Source: Rhodoblastus sp963713695 (GTDB taxonomy: Bacteria > Pseudomonadota > Alphaproteobacteria > Rhizobiales > Beijerinckiaceae). Taken from it: DNA of 64,000 nucleotides. Location of the stretch: the NCBI GenBank assembly GCA_963713695.1, contig CAVQMU010000010.1, positions 186,001-250,000 on the forward strand, in the 5' to 3' direction. Shown in pieces: positions 54,786 through 63,201 of the stretch; the stretch's first letter is position 1, and each line of letters begins with the position of its first letter. Under the pieces are notes generated by a model. The model was not told the origin of the DNA and did not search any database. It saw only the letters and a program-made list of their open reading frames with translations. A program made the position numbers and the translations under genes.

Positions 54786-55794
54786 TCACTTCCCCGTCAG
54801 CAGCACGATCTTGCCGAGATGCGCGCTCGTCTCCATCAGTTCATGCGCGGCGCGGGCCTCTTCCAGCGGAAAGGTCGCGTGGATCATCGGCCTGACCGCG
54901 CCGCTGTCGAGCAAGGGCCAGACCTTTCCCCGCAAGGCGGAGGCGATGGCCGCCTTCACCGGCAGGGGCCGGGCGCGAAGAGTTCGAACCCGTCAGCGTC
55001 AGGCGCTTGAGCATGACGCTCATGAAGTCGAAGTTTTCGACCCGGCTGCCTTGCAGAAACGCGATCTGCACGAGACGGCCGTCGGGCGCGAGCGCGGAAA
55101 CATTCTTTTGCAGATAAGGGCCGCCAACCATGTCGAGGATGACGTCGACGCCCTTCTTGCCGGTCAGCGCCTTCACTTCCGCGACGAAATCCTGCTCGCG
55201 GTAATTGATCGCTGCGTCGGCGCCGAGTTTTTTGCAGAATTCGACCTTTTCCGCCGAGCCCGCCGTGGTGAAAACCGTGGCGCCGAAATGCTTGGCGAGC
55301 TGGATCGCCGTCGAGCCGATGCCGCTGGAGCCGCCATGCACGAGCAAGGTTTCGCCCGGTTTCAGCGCCCCTCGGGAGAAAACATTGTCGTAGACAGTAA
55401 AATAGGTTTCGGGAACGCCTGCGGCCTCGACGAGGCTCAAGGGTTTCGGCTTCGGCAGGCAGAGCGCGGCGTCGGCGAGGCAGTAATCGGCATAGCCGCC
55501 GGAGCCGACCAGCGCGCAGATTTCATCGCCGATCGCAAACCCTTCGACGCCCTCGCCAAGCGCCACGATGCGGCCGGCGATCTCCAGTCCGGGGATCTGG
55601 CTTTCGCCCGGAGGCGGCGGATAGAGGCCGGCGCGCTGGATGCAGTCGGGCCGGTTGATCCCGGCGGCGACGACCTCGACCAGCACTTTGCCGGGCGTCG
55701 GCGTGGGGACCGCGGTTTCGTGGAGTTTTATCACGTCAGGGCCGCCGGCGCCGTCGAAGAAGACCTCGCGCATTTTTTGGGGCTGGGCGGTCAT
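54786..55794 (-). pseudogene. NAD(P)H quinone oxidoreductase, single frameshift near 54984
   Basis: A zeta-crystallin-like medium-chain reductase without zinc. The protein reads normally from MTAQPQKMREVFF to LTLTGS, including the NADPH motif HGGSSGIGSTAIQLAK. It then reads unrelated Arg/Ala-rich sequence. One frame over, the family C-terminus continues as LRARP, KAAIASALRGKVWPLL and SAHLGKIVLLTGK, with a stop at 54786. Dropping one A from gaactc restores about 335 residues. The likely substrate is a quinone; the break may be a sequence error. Confidence 0.87.
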
Positions 55795-55812
55795 GCAGAA
55801 AACTCCGGGGGA

Positions 55813-56562
55813 TCAGGCGGTCTTGAGATAGAAATGCACGCTCAGCACGACGCCGATGACGATGACGAAGATTTTGACATAGAGCGGCGGGATGCGCGAC
55901 CCCGCATGCGCCCCCGCGAAGCCGCCGGCAATCGAGCCGACAGACAGGATGACGCATTCGAGCCAGTGGATTTTTCCCGAAAAGACGAAGGCCGCGGTCG
56001 CCGTGGCGTTCATCAGGGTCGCCAGCAGCATCTTGAGGCTGTTCATCAGCACAATGTCATGCAGGCCGTAAAGCGTCAGGGCGGCCAGCATCAATATGCC
56101 GATGCCCCCTCCGAAATAGCCGCCGTAAATCGAAACGAAAACCTGGCAGACGAGGATGCCGACGGGGCCGAGCAATTGCTTGTCCGCGTCCTTCGGCATG
56201 ACCATGCCCAGGGCGAAGACGAGAGTGGCTATGCCGAGCAAAAAGGGCACCGAGCGCGCAAAGATCGATTCCGGCGTGGCGAGCAGCAGCAACGCGCCGG
56301 CAAGCCCTCCGACGAGCGAAATGATCGCCATGACCTTGCCGTTGACGCGGGGGTCGTCGAGGCTTTGCTTCAATGTGCCGCGGTAGGCGTAGGTCGTCGC
56401 CATCTGCGCCGGAAAGAGCGCGATGGTCGAGGTCGCATTGGCGTCGATCGCCGGCAGGCCCGCGGCGAGCAGCGAAGGAAAGGTCAGGAAGGAGCCGCCG
56501 CCAGCGAGCGCATTGACGAAACCCGCGCCAAAACCGGCGATCACAACAAGGAAAAGCTGCAT
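55813..56562 (-). CDS. TauE/SafE-family sulfite/anion exporter
   Basis: A 249-residue inner-membrane protein of seven or eight helices. Both halves carry the TauE signature, GFGAGFVNALAGGGSFLTFPSLL (first part) at the start and GGYFGGGIGILML in the middle. Family members export sulfite, sulfoacetate or similar small anions. It lies 18 bases upstream of the quinone oxidoreductase on the same strand, so they may be co-transcribed. The substrate is unknown. Confidence 0.92.
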   Translation of the reverse strand: MQLFLVVIAGFGAGFVNALAGGGSFLTFPSLLAAGLPAIDANATSTIALFPAQMATTYAYRGTLKQSLDDPRVNGKVMAIISLVGGLAGALLLLATPESIFARSVPFLLGIATLVFALGMVMPKDADKQLLGPVGILVCQVFVSIYGGYFGGGIGILMLAALTLYGLHDIVLMNSLKMLLATLMNATATAAFVFSGKIHWLECVILSVGSIAGGFAGAHAGSRIPPLYVKIFVIVIGVVLSVHFYLKTA

Positions 56563-56681
56563 CGATGACTTTCGGGAAAGGAGTCGCGGGCGACGCTCCT
56601 TCTAGCCGAATTCGCGCAAACTTTCCAAACGGATAATCCGCGCCGCTGGCCAGGAACGGCTTGCAGTCGCATCCCCGAAGG

Positions 56682-56711
56682 AGCCGCTCGTCGTCGTCAA
56701 GACGAGCGGCT
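56682..56711 (+). terminator. Perfect 11-bp hairpin with short T tract
   Basis: AGCCGCTCGTC / GACGAGCGGCT around an 8-base loop, followed by TTT on the plus strand. Both flanking genes are on the minus strand, so the T tract points the wrong way for them. It may end an unrecognised plus-strand RNA or be a weak two-way terminator. Confidence 0.45.
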
Positions 56712-56763
56712 TTTGCGCTCCGCGCTCCAGGGGCGGCGAGCCACTCGATCCCGGCAGGCGATC

Positions 56764-57246
56764 TTACTTGTAATAGCCCACGCCACAGGCGAAATCTTCG
56801 TCCACCCTCGTCACGAAGCTCGTCTTGGGGGCCGGCTTTGCGTCGGTCGGCTTTACAAAGAGGTAGCTGACTTCGGTGATCTCACCTTCCGGCTTCTGTC
56901 CCGCTGCGTAAATTTCCTGGCCATAGGCCTTGCCCGTCGGGTCCTTCAGGGTCCTGACGTCCTGGCCGAGCAATTCTTTCGCATTGGCGTTGCCCATGGC
57001 GACGAATTTGCCGTTTCCCGCATTGGTGCAAAACACATAGAAATCGCCGTTCACGAACCTGCCTGCGCCCTTGTTGAACATGTCGAACGCCTGCTCGCGG
57101 TTCACTTTGACCTCGGCGCTTACATTCATGAGCATGGCCTTGGCTTCATACCTGTCCGCCTCTTGCTGGGCCTGCTGAGCGAAAGCCGCCGATGAAAGCG
57201 CGAGGACTGCGCCCGACGCCGCGGCGATGATGATATTGCGTACCAT
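56764..57246 (-). CDS. Periplasmic single-Cache-domain protein
   Basis: A 160-residue exported protein. The signal peptide (IIIAAASGAVLALSSAAFAQ) is followed by one small Cache-type ligand-binding domain: REQAFDMFNKGAGRFVNGDF, YVFCTNAGNGKFVAMG, then VRTLKDPTGKAYG. Stand-alone Cache proteins are found beside chemoreceptors or kinases and may act as soluble binding proteins, but no receptor is adjacent. The ligand is unknown. Confidence 0.87.
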   Translation of the reverse strand: MVRNIIIAAASGAVLALSSAAFAQQAQQEADRYEAKAMLMNVSAEVKVNREQAFDMFNKGAGRFVNGDFYVFCTNAGNGKFVAMGNANAKELLGQDVRTLKDPTGKAYGQEIYAAGQKPEGEITEVSYLFVKPTDAKPAPKTSFVTRVDEDFACGVGYYK

Positions 57247-57573
57247 GTCATTTCCTCCTTGATCGCGTGTTTTGACTTTGCGCGTGGCGATGGCGCGAGC
57301 ATCCGAGATTTGAGCGCCTCTCCGCGGCTTGGGCGTGAGGCTACATCACAGGCGCGCCCTGCGGAATAGGGCCAAACCCCCACCAAAGGAGGAGCGGACG
57401 TCCGGCTTGCCGGAGTCATTTTTCGCGCGTTGAGAATACGGTCACTGCCCGGGCGACTGCCGGTTTCGGTCGGCCCCGCAAATCCGCGTCCTTTATGTTG
57501 GCCAACGCGGAAAGCCCCTCGGCGCCGGTTTCATCGGCGCGAAGGGGCGGCTCGCCACAACTTCAGGCGCAAA
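57247..57573. other. 327-bp gap between the Cache and Cys-rich genes
   Basis: It contains no supported gene. It should hold the minus-strand promoter of the Cache gene and the 3' region of the Cys-rich gene, including the hairpin at 57514-57548. No riboswitch was recognised. Confidence 0.5.
57514..57548 (-). terminator. Likely terminator of the Cys-rich peptide gene
   Basis: On the minus strand an interrupted hairpin (GCCCCT ... GCGCC / GGCGC ... AGGGGC, with a 2x2 internal loop) is followed by TTT. It lies about 26 bases after the stop at 57574. Confidence 0.45.
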
Positions 57574-57801
57574 TCACCAGCAGGGGCGGCACCAGCACCG
57601 GAATGGCCCGCAGGCGCGCACGTAACCCGGGCCGCACCAGCGTCCCGGGCCCCGGCAAGCGGCATTTTCAATGGGCGTAAAGTTTTTCGCCGCCGCTGCT
57701 ATGCTGGCGGCGGCGCGCGAAGATTGCGCCTGCGCCTGTGCGATCGGCAAGGCGGCCAGGAGTGTTCCGGCAATAGCGAGGGTCGTATAAAGTTTGCACA
57801 T
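57574..57801 (-). CDS. Small exported cysteine-rich peptide
   Basis: A 75-residue precursor. The signal peptide (TLAIAGTLLAALPIAQAQA) ends near residue 25. The mature ~50 residues carry five cysteines at the C-terminus in a Gly/Pro/Arg/Trp pattern (CRGPGRWCGPGYV, CGPFRCWCRPCW). Similar short GPG/CW-rich exported proteins are common and uncharacterised in Rhizobiales. Disulfide-rich or metal-binding envelope function is possible. Confidence 0.68.
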   Translation of the reverse strand: MCKLYTTLAIAGTLLAALPIAQAQAQSSRAAASIAAAAKNFTPIENAACRGPGRWCGPGYVRACGPFRCWCRPCW

Positions 57802-57893
57802 CTCAACTCTCCCTGGAAGGTGAGCAAGTGGAACTTCATTACACAGCCAAGCCTATGCCAAGCGCGAGGAAAAGCAAGTGGTTATGTTCGTGC

Positions 57894-59031
57894 TCAATCC
57901 AGCGTCTGCCGGAACCGCGCCACGGCGATGCCCATGGCGGCGAGCGTGAAGGCGGCCAGCGCCGCCGTGTCGGATGTGAGGTCTGAAAACCCCGCGCCCT
58001 TCAGCATCACGCCGCGCACGATGCGCAGGTAATGGGTGAGCGGCAGGATCGATCCCACGTCCTGCGCCCAGTCGGGCATGCCGCGGAAGGGGAACATGAA
58101 GCCCGACAGGAGGATGCTCGGCAGGAAGAAGAAGAAGCTCATCTGCATCGCCTGCAACTGGTTCTTGGCGATGGTCGAGAATGTGTAGCCGACCGAGAGG
58201 TTGGCGACGATGAACAGCATGGTCAGCACGACGAACGTGCCGAGGTTTCCGACCACCGGCACATTGAAAATGAATCGCGCGGCGCCGGCGATCAGCGCCA
58301 TCTGGAAAAAGCCCACAGCCGCATAGGGCAGGATTTTCCCCAGCATGATCTCGACCGGATTGATCGGCATGGCCAAAAGCAATTCCATCGTGCCGCGCTC
58401 GATCTCGCGCGTCACCGACAAGGCCGTGAAAATCAGCATGGTCAGGGTCAGGATGGTGCCGACGAGGCCGGGCACGATGTTGAGCCGCGTCTCGCCCGCC
58501 GGATTGTAGCGCTTCTGCAGCCGCACTTCATAAGGCGCGGGCTTTGACGCGAGAACTCGCCAGGGGTCCCGTCAATTCGCGGGAAAAAACCTGCGCGGCC
58601 ATGCCGGTGAGCGCCATTTGCGCGCCGTTGACGGCGGTGGGGTCGGCGGCGTCGGCGATGACGAGAATGGCGGGGTTTTCGCCGCGCACGACGCGGCGCT
58701 CGAAATCCTGGGGGATCTCGATGACGAAATTCACCGCGCCGGACAGGATTTTCCCATCGATCTCGTCAGGGCCGGAAAGTTCATATTTCATGTCGAAATA
58801 GTCTGTCGCGCGCAGGGCGGTCTCGAACAGCCGCGAAAAACCGGAATGGTCATTGTCGAGCAGGGCGGTCGGCAGGTGCTTCGGGTCGGAATTGATGGCG
58901 AAGCCGAACAGGATGAGCTGCATCACGGGTATCATGATCATCGTGGCGAAGGTCAGCCGGTCGCGCCGGAGCTGGATCGTCTCCTTGACGAAGACGGCGT
59001 AAAGCCGGCGGAGGGAGTCGGGCGCTTTCAT
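57894..59031 (-). pseudogene. ABC-2 type permease of an exporter, single frameshift near 58545
   Basis: A YhhJ/YbhS-type ABC-2 permease. The first part (MKAPDSLRRLYAVFVKETIQ) has one helix and the periplasmic domain and reads to TGPLASS. The frame then breaks. One frame over the family sequence resumes as KPAPYEVRLQKRYNPAGE, followed by five helices and ending RFRQTLD at 57894. A single extra base at 58541-58553 explains it. Its start overlaps the ATPase stop (ATGA), and the operon order TetR-HlyD-ATPase-permease is intact. About 378 residues if restored. Confidence 0.87.
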
Positions 59032-59957
59032 GCGTAATTGTCCTGCGCGCGCGTCATCATGTCGATGAACACGTCCTCGAGGTTGGGCGCGTCGCGCGTC
59101 CAGACTTCACCCTCGCCGCGAAATGCCGCGGCGGCGAGATCGAGCGCCGCGCTGTCGCGGCTCGCCACATGCAGGCTTGCGCCGAAGGACGCGACCATCT
59201 CGACGCCTGGCGCCGCCTTCAATTTCTCGGCGAGGTCGCCGAGGTTTTCGCCGGTCACCGTATAGGTCGACAGTTTCGACGCGTCGATGATTTGCCGCGC
59301 CGTGCCCTGCGCGAGCAGATGGCCATAGGCGATATAGGCGATCTCGTGGCAGCGCTCGGCCTCGTCCATGTAATGGGTCGAGACGAGCACCGTGAGGCCG
59401 TCGCGGGCGAGGCCGTGAATCTCGTCCCAGAAATCGCGCCGCGCCTTGGGATCGACGCCAGCCGTGGGCTCGTCGAGCAGCAGCAGTTCGGGCTTGGGCA
59501 TGATGCAGGCGCCGAGCGCCAGCCTTTGCTTCCAGCCGCCCGACAATTCGCCCGCGAGCTGGTCGGCGCGGCCTGAGAGGCCGAGCTGCGCAATCGTGTC
59601 GCGCGCGCTTTGGCGGGGGTCGGGCAGGCCGAAGATGCGGCCGATGAACTCCAGATTCTCGCGGATGGTCAGGTCGGCGTAGAGCGAGAATCGCTGCGTC
59701 ATGTAGCCGGTGCGGCGCTTGATCTCGGTTTGCTCGGTGAGGATGTCGTAGCCGAGGCAGGAGCCGGTTCCGCTGTCGGGCGTCAGCAAGCCGCAGAGCA
59801 TGCGGATCGTGGTGGTCTTGCCGGAGCCGTTGGGGCCGAGAAAGCCATGGATGCGTCCGCGCCGCACCTGCATCGACAAGTCCTCGACGACGAGCTTGCC
59901 GTCAAAACGCTTCGACAGGTTGCGCACGTCGATGACGATATCGCCGTTTCCGTTCAT
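59028..59957 (-). CDS. ABC transporter ATP-binding protein
   Basis: A 309-residue ATPase. Walker A is GPNGSGKTT (about residues 38-46), the signature is LSGGWKQRLALG, Walker B is LLLLDEPTAGVD, and the switch His is in VSTHYMD. The C-terminal tail, with VEMVASFGASLHVASRD, is typical of ABC-2 drug-export ATPases (CcmA/YbhF group), though shorter than the fused two-domain YbhF. Start and stop both overlap neighbours by four bases. Confidence 0.95.
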   Translation of the reverse strand: MNGNGDIVIDVRNLSKRFDGKLVVEDLSMQVRRGRIHGFLGPNGSGKTTTIRMLCGLLTPDSGTGSCLGYDILTEQTEIKRRTGYMTQRFSLYADLTIRENLEFIGRIFGLPDPRQSARDTIAQLGLSGRADQLAGELSGGWKQRLALGACIMPKPELLLLDEPTAGVDPKARRDFWDEIHGLARDGLTVLVSTHYMDEAERCHEIAYIAYGHLLAQGTARQIIDASKLSTYTVTGENLGDLAEKLKAAPGVEMVASFGASLHVASRDSAALDLAAAAFRGEGEVWTRDAPNLEDVFIDMMTRAQDNYA

Positions 59958-60946
59958 CGCGCCGTCTCCGGCGCCAGGAGTCTTGCGGTGATCGGCTGGC
60001 CCAGCGGCAGTTTCAGATTGTTGTCGTCGGGCCGCGCATCCACGCGGAACACGAGCTTGCCGCGCTCCTGCAGCGAGAAGATCACCGGCGGCGTGAATTC
60101 CGCCTGTTGCGAAATGTAGATCACCCGCGCTTCGAGCCCCTTGTCGCAGGCGTCGCAGGAAATGGCGACTTTCGCGCCGAGCGAAAAGCGCGAAAGCTGC
60201 GTCTCCGAGACGTAGATGCGGATCTTGCGGTTTTCAGGCGGCAGCAGCGCCAGCACCGGCTGTCCCGCGCCGACCATTTCGCCGGGCCAGAAATAGACGT
60301 CCTGGATGATCCCGTCGGCGGGAGCGAAGACGCTCTGGCGCGCTATGCGCGTCTGCACCTGGTTCAGTTGTGACTGCGCCTGGATGATGGCGGCTTCGGC
60401 GCCGGAAATTTCCTGGTTGCGCGAGGGCAGCAACGCCGCGTCGATCTGGCGCTGCGCCTCGGCCACGGCGGCCTTGTCGCGGTCGAGCGCGAATTTCGCC
60501 TGGTCGCGGGCCGCGACGGTCGTCGCGCCCTTGGGCAGCAGGTAGACTTGCCGTTCATAATCGGTCTGCGAGAGGACGAGCGAGGCTTCTGTGCGGGCCA
60601 GCGTCGCCTTGAGCACAGCGACCTGTTCGGGGCGGTTCAGTGAGGCCTTGAGATTATCGAGATTGGCCTGCGCCTGTTCGACGCGCGCCTGCGCTTCGGC
60701 GCATTGCTCGTCGAGCACGGGCGTCGCCATGGTGAAGAGCGCGTCGCCCTTCTTCACTTTTCCGCCGCGCTCCACGGCGAGGCTGGCCAACCTTTCGCCC
60801 TCGATCGGGCCGATCAGCGCCAGATCGCCTTCGACATAGCCTTCGAAGAGGTCGAGCGGTTTCGCGGGCGCGAAAATCTTGGTCGCCGCCCAGCCGAGAA
60901 CGAGGACGACGCAGGCGAGTGCGATCAATCTTGCTCGGTTTTTCAT
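59954..60946 (-). CDS. HlyD-family membrane fusion protein
   Basis: A 330-residue periplasmic adaptor with an N-terminal anchor (ALACVVLVLGWAATKIFA). It has a lipoyl half-motif GPIEGERLASLAVERGGKVK, a long coiled-coil hairpin (about residues 75-190) and the second lipoyl half VFAPADGIIQDVYF. It resembles YbhG/YhiI adaptors that join an ABC-2 exporter to TolC. It overlaps the TetR gene upstream and the ATPase gene downstream by four bases each. Confidence 0.94.
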   Translation of the reverse strand: MKNRARLIALACVVLVLGWAATKIFAPAKPLDLFEGYVEGDLALIGPIEGERLASLAVERGGKVKKGDALFTMATPVLDEQCAEAQARVEQAQANLDNLKASLNRPEQVAVLKATLARTEASLVLSQTDYERQVYLLPKGATTVAARDQAKFALDRDKAAVAEAQRQIDAALLPSRNQEISGAEAAIIQAQSQLNQVQTRIARQSVFAPADGIIQDVYFWPGEMVGAGQPVLALLPPENRKIRIYVSETQLSRFSLGAKVAISCDACDKGLEARVIYISQQAEFTPPVIFSLQERGKLVFRVDARPDDNNLKLPLGQPITARLLAPETAR

Positions 60947-61566
60947 TTCGGGCTCCTCATGAGGGCGCGCAGCAGCATGTCGAAATGCGCGTCGATCATG
61001 GCGCGCGCGTCGAGCGTTTCGATACGGTTGAAGACGATGGTCCAGATTGCGGCGACGAGCGCCGGGGCGATGATAAGCTGGGGAAAGCGCGCCGGCTCGT
61101 CCGAGACGAATTCGCCGGAGGAGACGCCCTTGAGAATGATGGCGCGCGCCAGGCCCATGCCGCGTGAAATGATCTCGCGGTGATAATAATCGGCGATTTC
61201 GGGAAAGCGGGCGCCTTCCGACAGGACGATATGCAGCACCCGGCGGCGGTCGCCATCCTCGATCGCCGCGGCGATAGTCCGTCCCATCATCCGCAAGATC
61301 TGGCTGGCCGGGGCGGACGAGGTGGCGACGCTCTGCTCGATGCCTTGCAGGGTCACGCCGATGGTCGATTTCACGATCGACTGGAGCAGGTCTTCCTTGG
61401 AACGGAAATAGAGGTAGATGGTGCCCTTGGCGACGCCGGCCGCCTGGGCCACGTCGTCGAGCCGCGCGGCCGCGAAGCCTTTTGTCGCGAAGACGTCCAG
61501 CGCCGCGGCGCGGATGGCCTGCATCCGATCCTCGCGCTCCGCCTCGGTTCTCGCTTGCCTGCCCAT
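60943..61566 (-). CDS. TetR/AcrR-family repressor of the exporter operon
   Basis: A 207-residue repressor. The N-terminal HTH spans residues ~20-60 (AALDVFATKGFAAARLDDVA, GVAKGTIYLYFRSKEDLLQ), followed by a variable helical ligand-binding domain. ATG 61566 (MGRQARTEAER) is the natural start; the frame is open to 61647 across the operator. It is the first gene of the four-gene export operon, so it probably represses its own operon through the palindrome at 61588-61607 (compare CecR with ybhGFSR). Confidence 0.93.
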   Translation of the reverse strand: MGRQARTEAEREDRMQAIRAAALDVFATKGFAAARLDDVAQAAGVAKGTIYLYFRSKEDLLQSIVKSTIGVTLQGIEQSVATSSAPASQILRMMGRTIAAAIEDGDRRRVLHIVLSEGARFPEIADYYHREIISRGMGLARAIILKGVSSGEFVSDEPARFPQLIIAPALVAAIWTIVFNRIETLDARAMIDAHFDMLLRALMRSPK

Positions 61567-61587
61567 TGAAATCGCGTCCGTTTTTAT

Positions 61588-61607
61588 ATGACTGACTATA
61601 CAGTCAT
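61588..61607. promoter_or_regulatory. TetR-type operator in the exporter operon promoter
   Basis: ATGACTG-ACTATA-CAGTCAT, perfect 7-base arms, 21 bases upstream of the TetR start. The arms and spacing are typical for TetR/AcrR dimers. On the minus strand an AT-rich tract (ATATAAAAA) lies just downstream and may be the -10 region. Confidence 0.72.
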
Positions 61608-61725
61608 TAAAAGGGCAAAGCAAATTTCTTTCATTGATCGGCGTCAAGGATTGGTTGCGCAGAGAGTTCTAGATTAAATAAGGGGGCGCGGGCATAGCGC
61701 CCGGAATTTCAACGGAGAGGCGGCG

Positions 61726-62448
61726 ATGCAGGCATCCGACATCATGACCACGGAGGTCAAGACCATCGCTCCCGACGCGACCATTGAAGCGGCGATCGGC
61801 ATTCTGCTGACGGCCCGCGTCTCGGGCATGCCCGTGACGGACGCCGAGGGCAGGCTCGTCGGCGTGGTCAGCGAAGGCGATTTCCTGCATCGCGCCGAGT
61901 TGGGCTCGGCCAGGCGGAAGCCGCGCTGGATCGAATTCCTGCTCGGCCCCGGCGAAATCGCCGAATCCTACGTGCTCAGCCACGGCCGCAAGGTGCACGA
62001 CGTGATGACCGCCGATGTCGTGACGGTCGGGCCGACGGCCTCGATCAACGAAGTCGTCGAAGTCATGGAAAAGCGCCGAGTCAAGCGCTTGCCCGTTGTC
62101 TCGGGCGACCGTCTCGTCGGCATCATCACGCGCTCGGACCTGTTAAGGGCGCTCTCGGCCGCGATCGCCGCCAAGCCGGCGCCGGGGCCGGCTGATTGTA
62201 CGGACAAGGCTATACGCGAGCGGCTGCTGGCCGAATTGCAGGTCCAGGGCTTCGCCTCGCCGCGGACCCTCGATGTCCAGGTCGATCAGGGCGTGGTGAC
62301 GCTCAAGGGCGAGATTTTCGACGAGCGGCAGCGCCCGGCGTTGATCTGCGCCGCCGAAAATATCGGCGGCGTCACCAAGGTCATCGATCAGCTTGTCTGG
62401 ATCGAGCCTTTTTCCGGCATGACCATCGGCAAGGTCGATACGGTGTAG
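61726..62448 (+). CDS. CBS-pair plus BON domain protein
   Basis: A 240-residue protein. Two CBS motifs (MQASDIMTTEVKTIAPDATI and KVHDVMTADVVTVGPTASI) form a nucleotide-binding pair. A BON domain (about 165-235: IRERLLAELQVQGF, GVVTLKGEIFDERQR) follows. BON domains usually contact membranes or lipids and CBS pairs sense adenosine nucleotides. This CBS-CBS-BON order is common in Rhizobiales, without known function. A single gene with ggagagg before the start. Confidence 0.92.
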   Translation: MQASDIMTTEVKTIAPDATIEAAIGILLTARVSGMPVTDAEGRLVGVVSEGDFLHRAELGSARRKPRWIEFLLGPGEIAESYVLSHGRKVHDVMTADVVTVGPTASINEVVEVMEKRRVKRLPVVSGDRLVGIITRSDLLRALSAAIAAKPAPGPADCTDKAIRERLLAELQVQGFASPRTLDVQVDQGVVTLKGEIFDERQRPALICAAENIGGVTKVIDQLVWIEPFSGMTIGKVDTV

Positions 62449-62550
62449 GGGCGGCGCGCTTTCCCGCGTCGTCCTGAGCAGGCGCGAGTTGTTTCGACGT
62501 TGAGCGGCGCCGAGGATCGGGTATCCTCAAGCGTCAGAGGAGCGGGTTCC

Positions 62551-63084
62551 ATGCAGATACATCTCGTTCTTACCATTATCGGTCGCGACCGGCCGGGCCT
62601 GGTGAGCGCGGTTTCCGAGACCATCGCCGCAGGCGGCGGCAATTGGCTCGACACGCGGATGGCGAGGCTCTCAGGCCAATTCGCCGGCATGCTGCTGGTC
62701 GCCATCGCGCCGGAAAAAGCGGACGCGCTGGTCGCGTCCTTGCGCGAACTGGAGGCGCAGGGGCTGCGCTTCATCATCGAGAAGAGCGACGCGCCCCCGC
62801 CGATCGCCGGCCGCGCGCTGCGCCTCGAACTGGTCGGCCTCGACCGCCCCGGCATCATCCGCGACATATCGCACGTTCTCGCCGCCAAAAACGTCAGCAT
62901 CGCCGAACTCGAAAGCGAATGCGTGAGCGGGTCGTTTTCCGGTGAAGCCATGTTCAAGGCCAAGGCGCGGCTGATTCTGCCCGACGACCTTCCTCTCGAA
63001 GACCTGCGCCAGTCCCTGGAAGCGCTCGCCCAGGAATTGATGGTCGATCTCTCGCTCGACGACAATCCAGCACCCGCTCATTGA
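62551..63084 (+). CDS. GcvR-like tandem ACT-domain protein
   Basis: A 177-residue protein with two ACT domains (about 3-80: LTIIGRDRPGLVSAVSETIA; about 90-165: LVGLDRPGIIRDISHVL). ACT proteins of this form regulate amino-acid pathways; GcvR controls the glycine cleavage system in E. coli. No gcv genes are near, so the regulated pathway is not shown. ATG 62551 follows agagg. Confidence 0.88.
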   Translation: MQIHLVLTIIGRDRPGLVSAVSETIAAGGGNWLDTRMARLSGQFAGMLLVAIAPEKADALVASLRELEAQGLRFIIEKSDAPPPIAGRALRLELVGLDRPGIIRDISHVLAAKNVSIAELESECVSGSFSGEAMFKAKARLILPDDLPLEDLRQSLEALAQELMVDLSLDDNPAPAH

Positions 63085-63201
63085 GGCGGGGCCGCCGCGG
63101 TTCCCGGCCCTATCGACCCCGGCCCGAATCGATCAATATGCAAGCCAGTCGGCATTTGATCCATTCGGAACGGCCTCGCGCCTCGGGAGACGGAAAGCAG
63201 G

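Noticed and set aside
54568..56568. 666-residue plus-strand open frame
   Set aside because: It lies antisense to the quinone reductase and TauE genes, both strong families, and is Arg/His/Asp-rich with no motif. It is a GC-driven shadow.
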